Source: Epiperipatus broadwayi
Taxonomy: Eukaryota > Onychophora > Udeonychophora > Euonychophora > Peripatidae
Assembly: GCA_028023455.1 (NCBI GenBank)
Contig: JAQFVV010012530.1
Span: 2,562,909 to 2,626,908, forward strand
DNA: 64,000 nucleotides
Direction of reading: 5' to 3'
Shown here: positions 61,801-64,000 of the stretch, piece by piece
How positions within the stretch are numbered: the first letter of the stretch is position 1
How the letters are laid out: every line of letters starts with the position of its first letter
Translations under genes and position numbers: made by a program
Notes under the pieces: model-generated
Told to the model about the DNA's origin: nothing
Databases searched by the model: none
Seen by the model: only the letters and a program-made list of their open reading frames with translations

Positions 61801-63944
61801 ATTGGCTGTTATATAACCTTTTATATCTTAATTAAATAATAAGCTAATAGAAAACACTTTAATGCACTCATTCACAATATTATCATAAAGTGTATTCCTT
61901 TCCTCCCCAGTCCATTAATGATTTCTTCGGGAAGGCAAAATAGTTTCCCATAAATGATTATAAATATTACATGGTCCAAAATTCAGAGACTTATAACACA
62001 ACAGAATTAAGGTTAATGCCAGGAATATTAACTAGTATTATCTCAATACCATCACCAAAGCTGGTGTAAAATCAGAAGCAAATTTGATGCTACTTTATAA
62101 CAATATTTGGTAAATATTTAAATAACCAATAATGTAATTTGATACATGAAAGAGTTACGAGTTATAACATGGATCAGAATATTCAAATACTCTCTATCAT
62201 CTCATTGTGAAAAAAATAATAGCCAAATTCTGAATGGTAAACTATGGCAATATATTTTCATAGTGTGGCTAGAGTTGTGGCCTTGTAGACTACTCTTCTA
62301 TGCCCATGAATGAATAAGAGTTCCATTTCAGTGTGGAGCTTGAGAAGTTTTATTACTTTTCCCAGTATTTTTGGATGGTAGTTAACAAACTATTTTAACA
62401 GGATGCATATATTTATTATTGAGAATAATTTAAGATTGGTGAGACCTAATATTTGAATACATTGTGAAATAGACAATTAATTGCATGATCAGGATAAGTA
62501 TTAGTAAGTGTATGCGCATTTTTTTGATGCAGCCTTATAAATTCTTTATAGAAGTATCAAAACTTAAAATCATTTTTATAATTAGGACAAAATTGAATCT
62601 TTTTGGCATCATATTAAGGTATTAATATCGTAATTATTAATAATTTATTATACATAATGAATTACATAACAATATCACATTGAAAATAAGTAAAGAAATC
62701 TGAAGTGATATCAGCTCCCATCACTCTTTGTTAAACTTCTGTTGGTAGGTTGCTATACAGTGTGAGAAAACTGACCATTCACTCCATAGTATATCCATTC
62801 CTCAGTGACAAATCTGGCTTGGAGAAAAGCCAGTCTTTTCCAAGCAATTTATATTAATACTGATATATTGAAAGATATTATTAAAACATGAATTATTTGA
62901 TGATACTGATTTAGTTTATGGCTATAGATTAATAAACATGAAATTCATTTTATTAATTAACCTTGATCACAAATATGTCTGAAAATAATTATATGCTTTC
63001 ACATTGGGTATTTTGCGTCTTGGTTAACTTATTCATTAGATTTTTTTTCAAAATGTATGAAGATTTAAGTTTGGACAACCAGTAAATTGTATTTATTATG
63101 TATATAAATAGATTTATTATACACTTGACTGTAATAATAAAGAAGTCATTTTTAACAAAAGTTAGAGAATATCAAATTACTGTAAAAAGTGCATCTGGTT
63201 TCATCATGTACTATAATTAGAACACTCACTCTCTATTTTTTTACTTCTTTTTTTTTTTTCAGTAAGTAGTAGCTGATGTTAATTAAAGTTATATACAGAT
63301 CACTATTTTTTTTCATTTAAATTTTTGTGCATGTTTTTTTTTTAAATAGGAAAATGATGATTACCTTATTGAAGAAGAATTAGCTACTCCATTTAAAGCT
63401 GCCAACCAACAGATTCCAATTAAAAATACAGCATTTGGAACTGGAATGTCCATGAATAAAACACCATTATTTGGAAGTTCTACTGAAACTAGTTTTCAAG
63501 GATTAAATGTATTTCAAAGTAAGATTTCACCAGTTCACGGACAATGTTTCCCAAGTACTTTAGTGACTTTTTCAGAAAATAAACCTGCTATTGTATTTTC
63601 ATCAGATGCTAATAATAAGAATGTCACTTCATCTGCAAACACTAAACTTGTGCCTGTTTCAAGTTCAGAGTCTCTTGTAGCACCTTCTACTGGGTTAGCA
63701 AAATCACAGCCACCGTTTACTGCTCCAGTATCAAAACCTTTGACTACTTCTTCTGTTAATCCTATACCTGTGACAACTTCTACTCCTGCTTCAACATTTG
63801 TTTTTAAATTACCAGATGGCTTTTCAATGTCTGATTCTCTAGCCCAACAAACCAAGTCCCCATCAGCTTTTACCTTCTCAGGGTTCAAACCTCCTTCAGA
63901 ATTATTGGATAAACCTCAGCCAAAGAAAGAAGAACTGAAAGATA
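13841..63944 (+). CDS. NUP214: NUP214 (CAN) nucleoporin gene, central part, seven exons spanning about 50 kb
   Basis: Seven exons read in order give a continuous open protein of about 530 residues. Conserved blocks line up in the same order with vertebrate NUP214, remembered from the family: NFEVGSKEEM, LDPVCTRKMKEIRK, LIYNTLFNNQNII, LVSELQQLNL, SPEKQTNLRNLLEKR and IPVRTAAPG. NUP214 sits on the cytoplasmic face of the nuclear pore. It pairs with NUP88 and NUP62 through this coiled-coil region, docks the mRNA export helicase DDX19 through its N-terminal beta-propeller, and binds CRM1 through its FG repeats. Here the propeller exons lie upstream of the window and most of the FG domain lies downstream. 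Junction phases are 0,0,2,2,1,0, leaving in phase 1, and every junction keeps the frame. Identification is from the protein pattern; the exact ends need transcript data. Confidence 0.93.
14400..16060 (-). mobile_element. Unassigned minus-strand retroelement debris
   Basis: The plus strand is strongly T/C-rich with few G, the signature seen where the A/G-rich LINE copies lie in reverse. On the minus strand, short open pieces are interrupted by many stops. The piece near 15100-15000 contains clustered Cys residues. No diagnostic RT or protease motif could be confirmed, so only degenerate repeat origin is proposed. Confidence 0.35.
16065..16385 (-). mobile_element. RTE-like LINE 3' tail (minus strand)
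   Basis: Its reverse complement aligns by eye with the RTE tail at 39895-40166: IIE-type motif, then AGAAGAGATGATAAT, then KRP-type codons, then CATGTAAGATGAATAG. It ends near 16065 with ATCAATAATGACTGA, comparable to the copy at 40150. The 5' part is missing, as expected for truncated LINE insertions. Confidence 0.65.
16386..17630. repeat. NUP214 intron with degenerate tandem repeat at about 16860-17360
   Basis: A motif of the type 'tttagcaaacaa..attgaaaaa.aa.ttttcaat.a.t.tgat' appears three times, near 16910, 17070 and 17290. The surrounding AT-rich sequence is similar each time, suggesting an old tandem array. No coding sequence. Confidence 0.4.
17631..17780 (+). CDS. NUP214: NUP214 exon B, start of the coiled coil
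   Basis: This exon of 150 nt (50 codons) is phase 0 at both ends. Acceptor is ATGTATAG|GTTGCA and donor is GCA|GTAAGT, the perfect consensus. The peptide is helical and charged. It contains the NFEVGSKEEM block, which matches the conserved CFEVGTDEEM-type block of vertebrate NUP214, followed by a leucine-rich heptad stretch (FLEELKEI). In the family this is the beginning of the coiled-coil domain that assembles with NUP88 and NUP62. Base composition is clearly more balanced than the flanking intron. Confidence 0.9.
17855..18085 (+). mobile_element. Member of the GTTTCC..GAAAATAAGAC DNA-transposon family
   Basis: The sequence starts TCGTGTTTCCATGAAAATAAGAC, with AGTCTTATATTAA just inside. It continues with the internal GCTTATTTTTAGAGGATGTCTTATTTTT stretch. 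The same terminal sequence forms both ends of the short element at 18960-19058. I recall near-identical ends from repeats in vertebrate and invertebrate genomes, but I am not certain of the family name. The right border is uncertain. The 72-codon frame here is probably fortuitous. Confidence 0.55.
18871..19147. repeat. Long palindrome with a nested short MITE at its centre
   Basis: The outer arms (about 18871-18957 and 19060-19147) are reverse complements: AGTAAGATTGGCTTGTAA pairs with TTACAAGCCAATCTTACT (one base differs just outside), and TACTATTATGTACTG with CAGTACATAATAGTA. At the centre (18960-19058), TTTCCCCGAAAATAAGACC pairs with GGTCTTATTTTCAGGGAAA, closing on a loop of about 55 bp. 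Open frames on both strands (18834-19088 minus, 18996-19196 plus) encode mutually similar peptides only because of the palindrome. Confidence 0.8.
19148..20186. other. AT-rich intron sequence, nothing recognised
   Basis: Low-complexity AT-rich sequence without an assignable gene or repeat. A (TA)n run is at about 20178-20187. Confidence 0.4.
20188..23540. other. Unassigned block with altered composition
   Basis: From TGTAACCTTCCCCGTCG at about 20188 the plus strand becomes richer in A and C and poorer in G than its neighbours. It contains islands such as ATCATCATCAGGACAC near 22258. This hints at an old repeat, possibly in reverse orientation, but no protein motif was found on either strand. 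Confidence 0.3.
20816..20845. other. Assembly gap (30 N)
   Basis: Thirty consecutive N. Any frame drawn through it (for example 20809-21045 minus) is meaningless. Confidence 0.99.
23541..25216. other. NUP214 intron, no firm feature
   Basis: AT-rich with several poly-T runs. A minus-strand frame of 76 codons (24248-24478) is treated under findings as a weak exon candidate. Nothing else was recognised. Confidence 0.4.
25217..25870 (+). repeat. A/G-rich open-frame tract, probable degenerate repeat
   Basis: Two neighbouring frames (25217-25420, 25435-25746) encode Lys/Asn/Ile-rich peptides without recognisable motifs. The strand bias (A/G-rich, many Lys and Arg codons) resembles the LINE copies in this window, so decayed retroelement sequence is more likely than a host gene. 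No RT or endonuclease landmark was seen. Confidence 0.3.
26154..26392. repeat. Tandem duplication of about 120 bp
   Basis: Two units start with TTTCATTTTTAATAAAATGAAAAATATATTTT (about 26156 and 26269). Both include an ACAGATTGTTATCTGTGGAATG hairpin-forming block and end with GAAGGCATTATTT.AAGTTATTT. Similarity is high, so the duplication is fairly recent. Confidence 0.85.
26393..27385. other. Intron sequence, unassigned; possible repeat near 26540-27230
   Basis: There is a TATAAAAAGGGGGGAGGG box near 26577 and an AATAAA near 27205. Between them the GC content is higher than usual (26630-26900). This could be a solo LTR or another repeat, but no terminal inverted dinucleotides or duplications were confirmed. 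Confidence 0.25.
27388..27835 (+). mobile_element. Candidate 5' LTR of the downstream Ty3/gypsy relic
   Basis: This region lies directly upstream of the gag-pol remnant. It has AATAAAGAGATAT-type polyadenylation-like segments. An exact 45-bp tandem duplication (about 27694-27738 and 27739-27783) carries TAGATAATTGTTGAATTACC. A looser internal duplication makes 27594-27665 resemble 27765-27835. It is followed by TGGCCTCCCAACTAAGG (about 27838), which could be a primer-binding site. No 3' LTR is present to confirm it, so the borders are guesses. Confidence 0.4.
27836..30570 (+). mobile_element. Ty3/gypsy-like LTR retrotransposon relic (gag to RNase H), no integrase
   Basis: Order: a gag-like frame at 28072-28401; a protease-like segment with VDSGS near 28783-28797, the aspartic protease signature; an RT with VVVKKKNGTIRLCLDAR (about 29434) and YIDEILI (about 29687, where YxDD is expected, so the second Asp is altered); and an RNase H with an ADANWA-like block (about 30150) and ATEKEALAIVWA plus ITDHK (about 30250-30345). 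Stops and frameshifts separate every domain. Integrase and 3' LTR are absent, and the sequence runs straight into a LINE fragment at about 30580. It is dead. Confidence 0.85.
29904..30401 (+). pseudogene. RNase H part of the gypsy relic
   Basis: The longest surviving frame of the element, 165 codons. The last 60 residues contain YLATEKEALAIVWAFQRF and VVIITDHKS, landmarks of Ty3/gypsy RNase H. The first part is not in the original frame: the expected catalytic Asp block (ADAN) lies in another frame at about 30150. That marks a frameshift inside this open stretch. Confidence 0.75.
30580..31142 (+). mobile_element. Internal LINE fragment (same family as 4150-8830)
   Basis: It matches the segment 6440-7010 of the large LINE, from AAAGCATGCAGAGA to TTCTGGATAG.TGG.TTAATA, with scattered differences and small indels. 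It contains neither end of the LINE. It abuts the gypsy relic on the left and the fold-back repeat on the right. Confidence 0.85.
31143..31446 (+). repeat. Fold-back family member, left arm
   Basis: The sequence runs from GTTTTCAATTTGTGACTCAT through GGCTGCTGGAGGGTTGCATT and GATGAGTAGGCACTAGAT. The same sequence recurs in reverse at 31823-32085, again in direct orientation at about 32200-32545, and three times at 44083-44880. Non-coding; family unknown to me. Confidence 0.8.
31447..31822 (-). mobile_element. LINE RT fragment enclosed by fold-back arms
   Basis: The minus strand matches 7585-7918 of the large LINE: the RT segment from just after motif C through the YRYLVIIL block. The frame 31474-31701 is still open for 75 codons. 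It keeps about 30 nt (around 31500-31530) that the copy at 4150-8830 has lost. No LINE end is present, so it did not arrive as an ordinary LINE insertion. Confidence 0.85.
31823..32085 (-). repeat. Fold-back family member, right arm (inverted)
   Basis: Reverse complement of the arm at 31143-31446. GCACTGCACCTAGTCCTTAG and AATGCAATCCTCCAGCAG correspond to the opposite strand of the left arm. The GAAAACACACTGTTTTCAATT at its end matches the start of the left arm. Confidence 0.8.
32086..32545 (+). repeat. Third fold-back family member (direct)
   Basis: It contains ACTGTTGGAGGGTTGCATTAG and GATGAATAGGTACTAAATAG. Upstream is a longer leader (about 32220-32290) shared with 44550-44600: TATAACTATATAAACGAAAG and its counterpart. 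This suggests the complete unit is about 400 bp. Confidence 0.7.
32546..33370. other. AT-rich intron up to the exon C acceptor, nothing recognised
   Basis: No gene or repeat border was recognised. Long poly-T/poly-A runs occur near 32570-32590 and 32705. Confidence 0.45.
33371..33636 (+). CDS. NUP214: NUP214 exon C, central coiled coil
   Basis: The exon is 266 nt, entering in phase 0 and leaving in phase 2. Acceptor is TATGTATTAG|AGTCAA. The donor is placed at TTGAG|GTATTT because the frame runs into a stop 20 bases later and because the next exon completes the split arginine codon. The peptide carries LKMMTLGSFHVVEEG, a CYIQLLRQRGLDP block and a WMKEVNHRLDLDWEEYEKK block. These parallel the LHLLYKRPLDP and DVLDLEWDQHLEQKKK-type blocks of vertebrate NUP214. 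It is the most diagnostic exon in the window. Confidence 0.95.
34299..34410 (+). repeat. tRNA-derived SINE, copy 2
   Basis: This 112-bp element is closely similar to the copy at 9614-9726: TTAGCCGAGAGGTTATCGC as box A, GGGTTCGCATCCT as box B, then an A-rich tail. It has an exact 17-bp flanking duplication, AAATCAACTTTTGAATT, at 34282-34298 and 34411-34427. The perfect duplications indicate recent insertion. Confidence 0.92.
34428..39829. other. Large AT-rich intron stretch, nothing recognised
   Basis: Several short T-rich open frames (35082-35288, 37781-37969) look like low-complexity artefacts. Some patches of mixed composition (35560-36250, 38460-38660) were examined and not assigned to any family. 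Confidence 0.4.
39830..40166 (+). mobile_element. RTE-like LINE 3' tail, copy 1
   Basis: In broken frames it encodes the C-terminal motif typical of RTE LINEs: ML-x-x-T-R, T-G-V-T/I-D-I-V/I-E-R-I-K-R-L, W-x-x-H-I-A-R, KRPRKRPH. It ends near TGGATTGATAATGGTTGACAATGATGAT, comparable with the TGATGA-rich ends known for RTE elements. The 5' part is missing. It lies 164 bp upstream of NUP214 exon D, in the same orientation. Confidence 0.75.
40330..40500 (+). CDS. NUP214: NUP214 exon D, end of the coiled coil
   Basis: The exon is 171 nt. Acceptor is TTTTTAG|AAAAGG, preceded by a long T tract; donor is AAGA|GTAAGT. Phase 2 in, phase 2 out. The blocks LIYNTLFNNQNII and LVSELQQLNL match the conserved TLFNTLANNREII and LVDSLQQLRL-type blocks of vertebrate NUP214, in the same order and spacing. 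The exon lies 164 bp downstream of an RTE retrotransposon tail (39830-40166) that landed in the intron. Confidence 0.95.
40575..40860 (+). repeat. Dispersed repeat X, copy 1
   Basis: It shares with 47385-47590 the ordered blocks CCAAAGAATTATT, ATAGATTGG, TTATTTACA and GAATGATTTTTTG.GG. Both copies have similar flanking AT-rich sequence. The family is unknown and this copy is more degenerate. Confidence 0.55.
41748..42035 (+). mobile_element. RTE-like LINE 3' tail, copy 2
   Basis: The frame 41753-42016 (87 codons) is still open. It encodes MLRVTRRD, VIDIIERIKRLTWNWTGHIAKRD, then RPRKKPH, the usual C-terminus of RTE-type LINEs. It ends ATGGATTAATAATGATTGGTG, parallel to copy 1. It is 5'-truncated, in the intron between exons D and E, in the host orientation. 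Confidence 0.8.
42455..42618 (+). CDS. NUP214: NUP214 exon E, conserved linker after the coiled coil
   Basis: The exon is 164 nt. Acceptor is CATATTTTTAG|TGAAAA; donor is CCTG|GTTAGT. Phase 2 in, phase 1 out. It encodes a serine/proline-rich stretch (SGSPTKASSPIKSLSPEK) followed by the very conserved QTNLRNLLEKR and IPVRTAAPG blocks, equivalent to the QAQLRNFLAKRK and PPVRSTAPA-type blocks of vertebrate NUP214. Several SP/TP sites could be phosphorylated; that is inference from the motif only. Confidence 0.95.
42889..43173. repeat. Palindromic MITE-like element
   Basis: Left arm starts TGCAATTTATCCACTGTACTT and right arm ends AAGTACAGTGGATAAATTGCA, a perfect reverse complement. Pairing continues through TTTCAACTGTTCTG / CAGAACAGTTGAAA to a loop of only a few bases at about 43034. 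Arms are about 140 bp. No coding capacity. Confidence 0.9.
43458..43788 (+). repeat. MITE family Y, copy 1
   Basis: Its inner blocks match 57151-57466: CCCTATATAGTTTGAATTATTTCAAA, GCTCAATTTAAAACAAAATT and TTAAGATATGAAACACA. Its ends, GATGCTAAGGTGTCTGG and CAGGCATGCTAGCATC, are imperfect inverted repeats. Confidence 0.7.
44083..44880. repeat. Fold-back family cluster (inverted pair plus a direct copy)
   Basis: Three members: 44083-44316 (inverted), 44322-44520 (direct, forming a palindrome with the first) and about 44520-44880 (direct, with leader). Shared blocks are CAAACTAGTTTCT / AGAAACTAGTTTGGGGATATT, GATGAGTAGGCACTAGATAG and GAGGGTTGCATTAGATC. They belong to the same family as 31143-32545. 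Confidence 0.85.
44881..47384. other. Intron with unassigned GC-richer patches
   Basis: Patches at 45280-45760, 46090-46510 and 46760-46910 are less AT-rich than the surroundings, suggesting inserted sequence. No protein, tRNA-like or terminal-repeat feature was confirmed. Short frames there (45277-45510 minus, 45567-45749 plus, 46342-46527 plus) have no recognisable motif. Confidence 0.35.
47385..47590 (+). repeat. Dispersed repeat X, copy 2
   Basis: See 40575-40860. This copy carries TCCAAAGAATTATTCAATTG and GTGGTGGACATTATTTACAA. No coding signal. Confidence 0.55.
47815..50215 (-). mobile_element. LINE copy (family of 4150-8830), 5' half only, reverse orientation
   Basis: The reverse complement aligns with about 4150-6640 of the large LINE. 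It has a PHD-like finger near 49990-49900 (ECIICDKIYHLKCLNK), an esterase region near 49440-49150, and an endonuclease region near 48900-48300. It stops at 47815 inside the linker before the RT. All T/C-rich plus-strand frames in this range are shadows of it. Loss of the 3' half is unusual for a LINE and points to a later deletion or rearrangement. Confidence 0.88.
50216..51305. other. AT-rich intron up to the exon F acceptor, nothing recognised
   Basis: No repeat border or gene was recognised. A T-rich tract precedes the acceptor at 51305. Confidence 0.45.
51306..51490 (+). CDS. NUP214: NUP214 exon F, linker plus long acidic tract
   Basis: The exon is 185 nt. Acceptor is a poly-T tract ending TTAAG|GTAATT; donor is GATGAG|GTACTA. 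Phase 1 in, phase 0 out. The first residues (NLSLSKTISDRLLQKQ) continue the conserved linker, comparable to the SLSRSAFLSQR-type stretch of vertebrate NUP214. From about residue 20 the peptide becomes almost purely acidic (SEDELFEEEELENE..., then a GAT/GAA run giving EEDDEDDEDDELSDE). The acidic run is far longer than I recall in vertebrates and is encoded by a near-repetitive GATGAAGATGA pattern, so it may have grown by replication slippage. Confidence 0.88.
51491..52070. other. AT-rich intron, nothing recognised
   Basis: Plain intron sequence immediately after the exon F donor. Confidence 0.45.
52070..52345 (-). repeat. GC-richer inserted repeat, possibly SINE-like
   Basis: The block is clearly richer in G and C than its flanks and non-coding on both strands. 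On the minus strand AGTTTGATTCTC resembles a degenerate tRNA box B, and TAATGCGCTGGAACC faintly resembles a box A. Spacing is long and no A-tail or target duplication is visible. A (GA)n run follows at about 52384-52399. Confidence 0.3.
52630..52900. other. Poly-C/poly-G low-complexity tract, probable sequencing or assembly artefact
   Basis: An abrupt change from AT-rich sequence to long C runs separated by A, then GAGAGAGGGGGGGG-type runs, then back to AT-rich sequence. Overlapping proline-rich frames (52605-52805, 52621-52839) arise from the C runs and are not genes. Confidence 0.6.
52901..54969. other. AT-rich intron, nothing recognised
   Basis: A moderately mixed stretch at 52940-53400 was examined without result; the rest is AT-rich. 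The target duplication of the hAT element occupies 54962-54969. Confidence 0.4.
54970..55405. mobile_element. Non-autonomous hAT transposon with intact ends
   Basis: This 436-bp element has perfect 15-bp terminal inverted repeats: CAGGGATGCCCAACC at 54970-54984 and GGTTGGGCATCCCTG at 55391-55405. The exact 8-bp target duplication GTCTAAAG lies at 54962-54969 and 55406-55413. An 8-bp duplication and CAG..CTG ends are diagnostic of the hAT superfamily. The subterminal GCGAGCC / GGCTCGC-type blocks are GC-rich, the interior is AT-rich, and no transposase is encoded. It needs an enzyme supplied elsewhere in the genome. Confidence 0.95.
55414..57150. other. AT-rich intron, nothing recognised
   Basis: No feature could be assigned. 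Confidence 0.45.
57151..57466 (+). repeat. MITE family Y, copy 2
   Basis: 316 bp, with inverted ends of about 30 bp. The left GTTAGCATGTCT (57170-57181) and the right AGACATGCTAAC (57436-57447) are exact, and the adjoining ACCACAAAAATTTAAAA / TTTTTAAAAATTTTATGGT also pair. It matches copy 1 at 43458-43788. The open frame 57212-57454 lies entirely within it and is probably fortuitous. Confidence 0.8.
57467..59082. other. AT-rich intron, nothing recognised
   Basis: The frame 58752-59015 (87 codons) has no recognisable domain and low complexity. No other feature. Confidence 0.4.
59083..59233. repeat. Short palindromic MITE-like element (about 150 bp)
   Basis: Left arm AATATATATTAAGGCTATAACC pairs with the right arm ending GGTTATAGTCTTAATATATATT. 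Pairing continues through TTAAGACTATGC / GCATAGTCTTAA and CTGAAAAAAC / GTTTTTTCAG to a central loop of about 25 bp. Confidence 0.85.
59331..59361. repeat. C run plus (CA)n microsatellite
   Basis: Nine C followed by about ten CA units. Confidence 0.9.
59590..61402 (+). mobile_element. Penelope-like element, truncated and decayed, with direct and inverted terminal repeats
   Basis: The RT segment in broken frames carries TDILVSLDVESLFTNV (about 59850), a CRYVDTFMV catalytic box where the family has YVDD (about 60170), and a VHRKPTHTG block (about 60357). The following frame 60565-60762 holds PYIPGMVDKLKK and YKIPCECGH, the lead-in to the GIY-YIG endonuclease. A shifted frame follows with the VEQQLKEHK-type helix (about 60745). 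Near-identical direct repeats lie at 59590-59708 and 61296-61402, and an inverted copy at 59717-59803, which fits the pLTR arrangement of Penelope elements. The element is inactive. Confidence 0.85.
60565..60762 (+). pseudogene. Penelope GIY-YIG endonuclease lead-in, surviving frame
   Basis: A 65-codon frame contains YPYIPGMVDKLKKICSQ (connector after the RT) and IYKIPCECGHIFV, the Cys-containing entry of the GIY-YIG fold. After GHIF, the expected glycine-rich YIG region continues out of frame. The nuclease is therefore interrupted in this copy. Confidence 0.7.
61403..63349. other. AT-rich intron up to the exon G acceptor, nothing recognised
   Basis: No repeat border, RNA gene or open frame of interest was found. 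The T-rich tract and TTTAAATAG acceptor lie at the end. Confidence 0.45.
63350..63944 (+). CDS. NUP214: NUP214 exon G, beginning of the FG-repeat domain
   Basis: The exon is 595 nt, phase 0 in and phase 1 out. Acceptor is TTTTTTAAATAG|GAAAAT after a T tract; donor is GATA|GTAAGT. It begins with another acidic patch (ENDDYLIEEE), then becomes Ser/Thr/Pro/Lys-rich and low in charge, with FG dipeptides (TAFGTG, PLFGSS) and related F-rich spots (FTFSGFKP). This is typical of the disordered FG domain that binds transport receptors. Most FG repeats must follow beyond the window. A long open frame exists on the opposite strand of the same exon (63535-63888); it is a shadow and not a gene. Confidence 0.93.
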
Positions 63945-64000
63945 GTAAGTTTTTTTTTTTAATTATACAGTAGAAACTATACAAATTTAAGACAGATTAC

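Noticed and set aside
63535-63888. 117-codon open frame on the minus strand
   Set aside because: It lies exactly opposite NUP214 exon G, which has homology, splice sites and matching phase. The reverse frame is a shadow of Ser/Thr/Pro-rich codons.
1-64000. CRISPR arrays, operons, bacterial-type promoters or terminators, phage or plasmid features
   Set aside because: None seen. Spliced exons, non-LTR elements and SINEs show this is animal nuclear DNA.

Overview
This is a eukaryotic, almost certainly metazoan, nuclear window. It is strongly AT-rich and has no operons or dense coding. The coding signal is short exons with GT/AG splice sites, separated by kilobase-scale introns full of transposon debris. 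The repeats (a LINE with a PHD finger, RTE-like LINEs, a Penelope-like element with a GIY-YIG nuclease, a Ty3/gypsy relic, a tRNA-derived SINE, hAT and palindromic MITEs) suggest an invertebrate with a repeat-rich genome. I cannot place it in a phylum from sequence alone.

The host gene is the nucleoporin NUP214 (CAN) orthologue on the + strand. Seven consecutive coding exons were identified at 13841-13897, 17631-17780, 33371-33636, 40330-40500, 42455-42618, 51306-51490 and 63350-63944. All splice phases are compatible. They encode the central coiled-coil region (which in the family binds NUP88/NUP62), a conserved linker, a very acidic segment and the start of the FG-repeat domain. The N-terminal beta-propeller exons (upstream) and most of the FG domain (downstream) lie outside the window. 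The introns are about 3.7, 15.6, 6.7, 2.0, 8.7 and 11.9 kb.

Repeats by region. 1-9 kb: an RTE-like LINE fragment on the minus strand, then a nearly complete but decayed LINE (about 4.15-8.83 kb) with PHD finger, coiled coil, SGNH esterase, endonuclease, reverse transcriptase and zinc-binding tail. 9-20 kb: a SINE with exact target-site duplications, fold-back elements, minus-strand retroelement debris, and two members of a palindromic MITE beginning GTTTCC..GAAAATAAGAC. 20-27 kb: an assembly gap (30 N), mostly unassigned sequence and a tandem duplication. 27-33 kb: a Ty3/gypsy relic with a candidate LTR, abutting LINE pieces, one of them enclosed by fold-back repeats. 33-51 kb: a second SINE, two RTE tails, palindromic MITEs, more of the fold-back family, and a minus-strand LINE copy lacking its 3' half. 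51-64 kb: a poly-C/poly-G artefact-like tract, an intact-ended hAT element, a small palindrome, and a Penelope-like element with direct and inverted terminal repeats.

Everything except the seven exons appears to be non-host or non-coding. Most long open frames in the window are by-products of AT-rich repeats.
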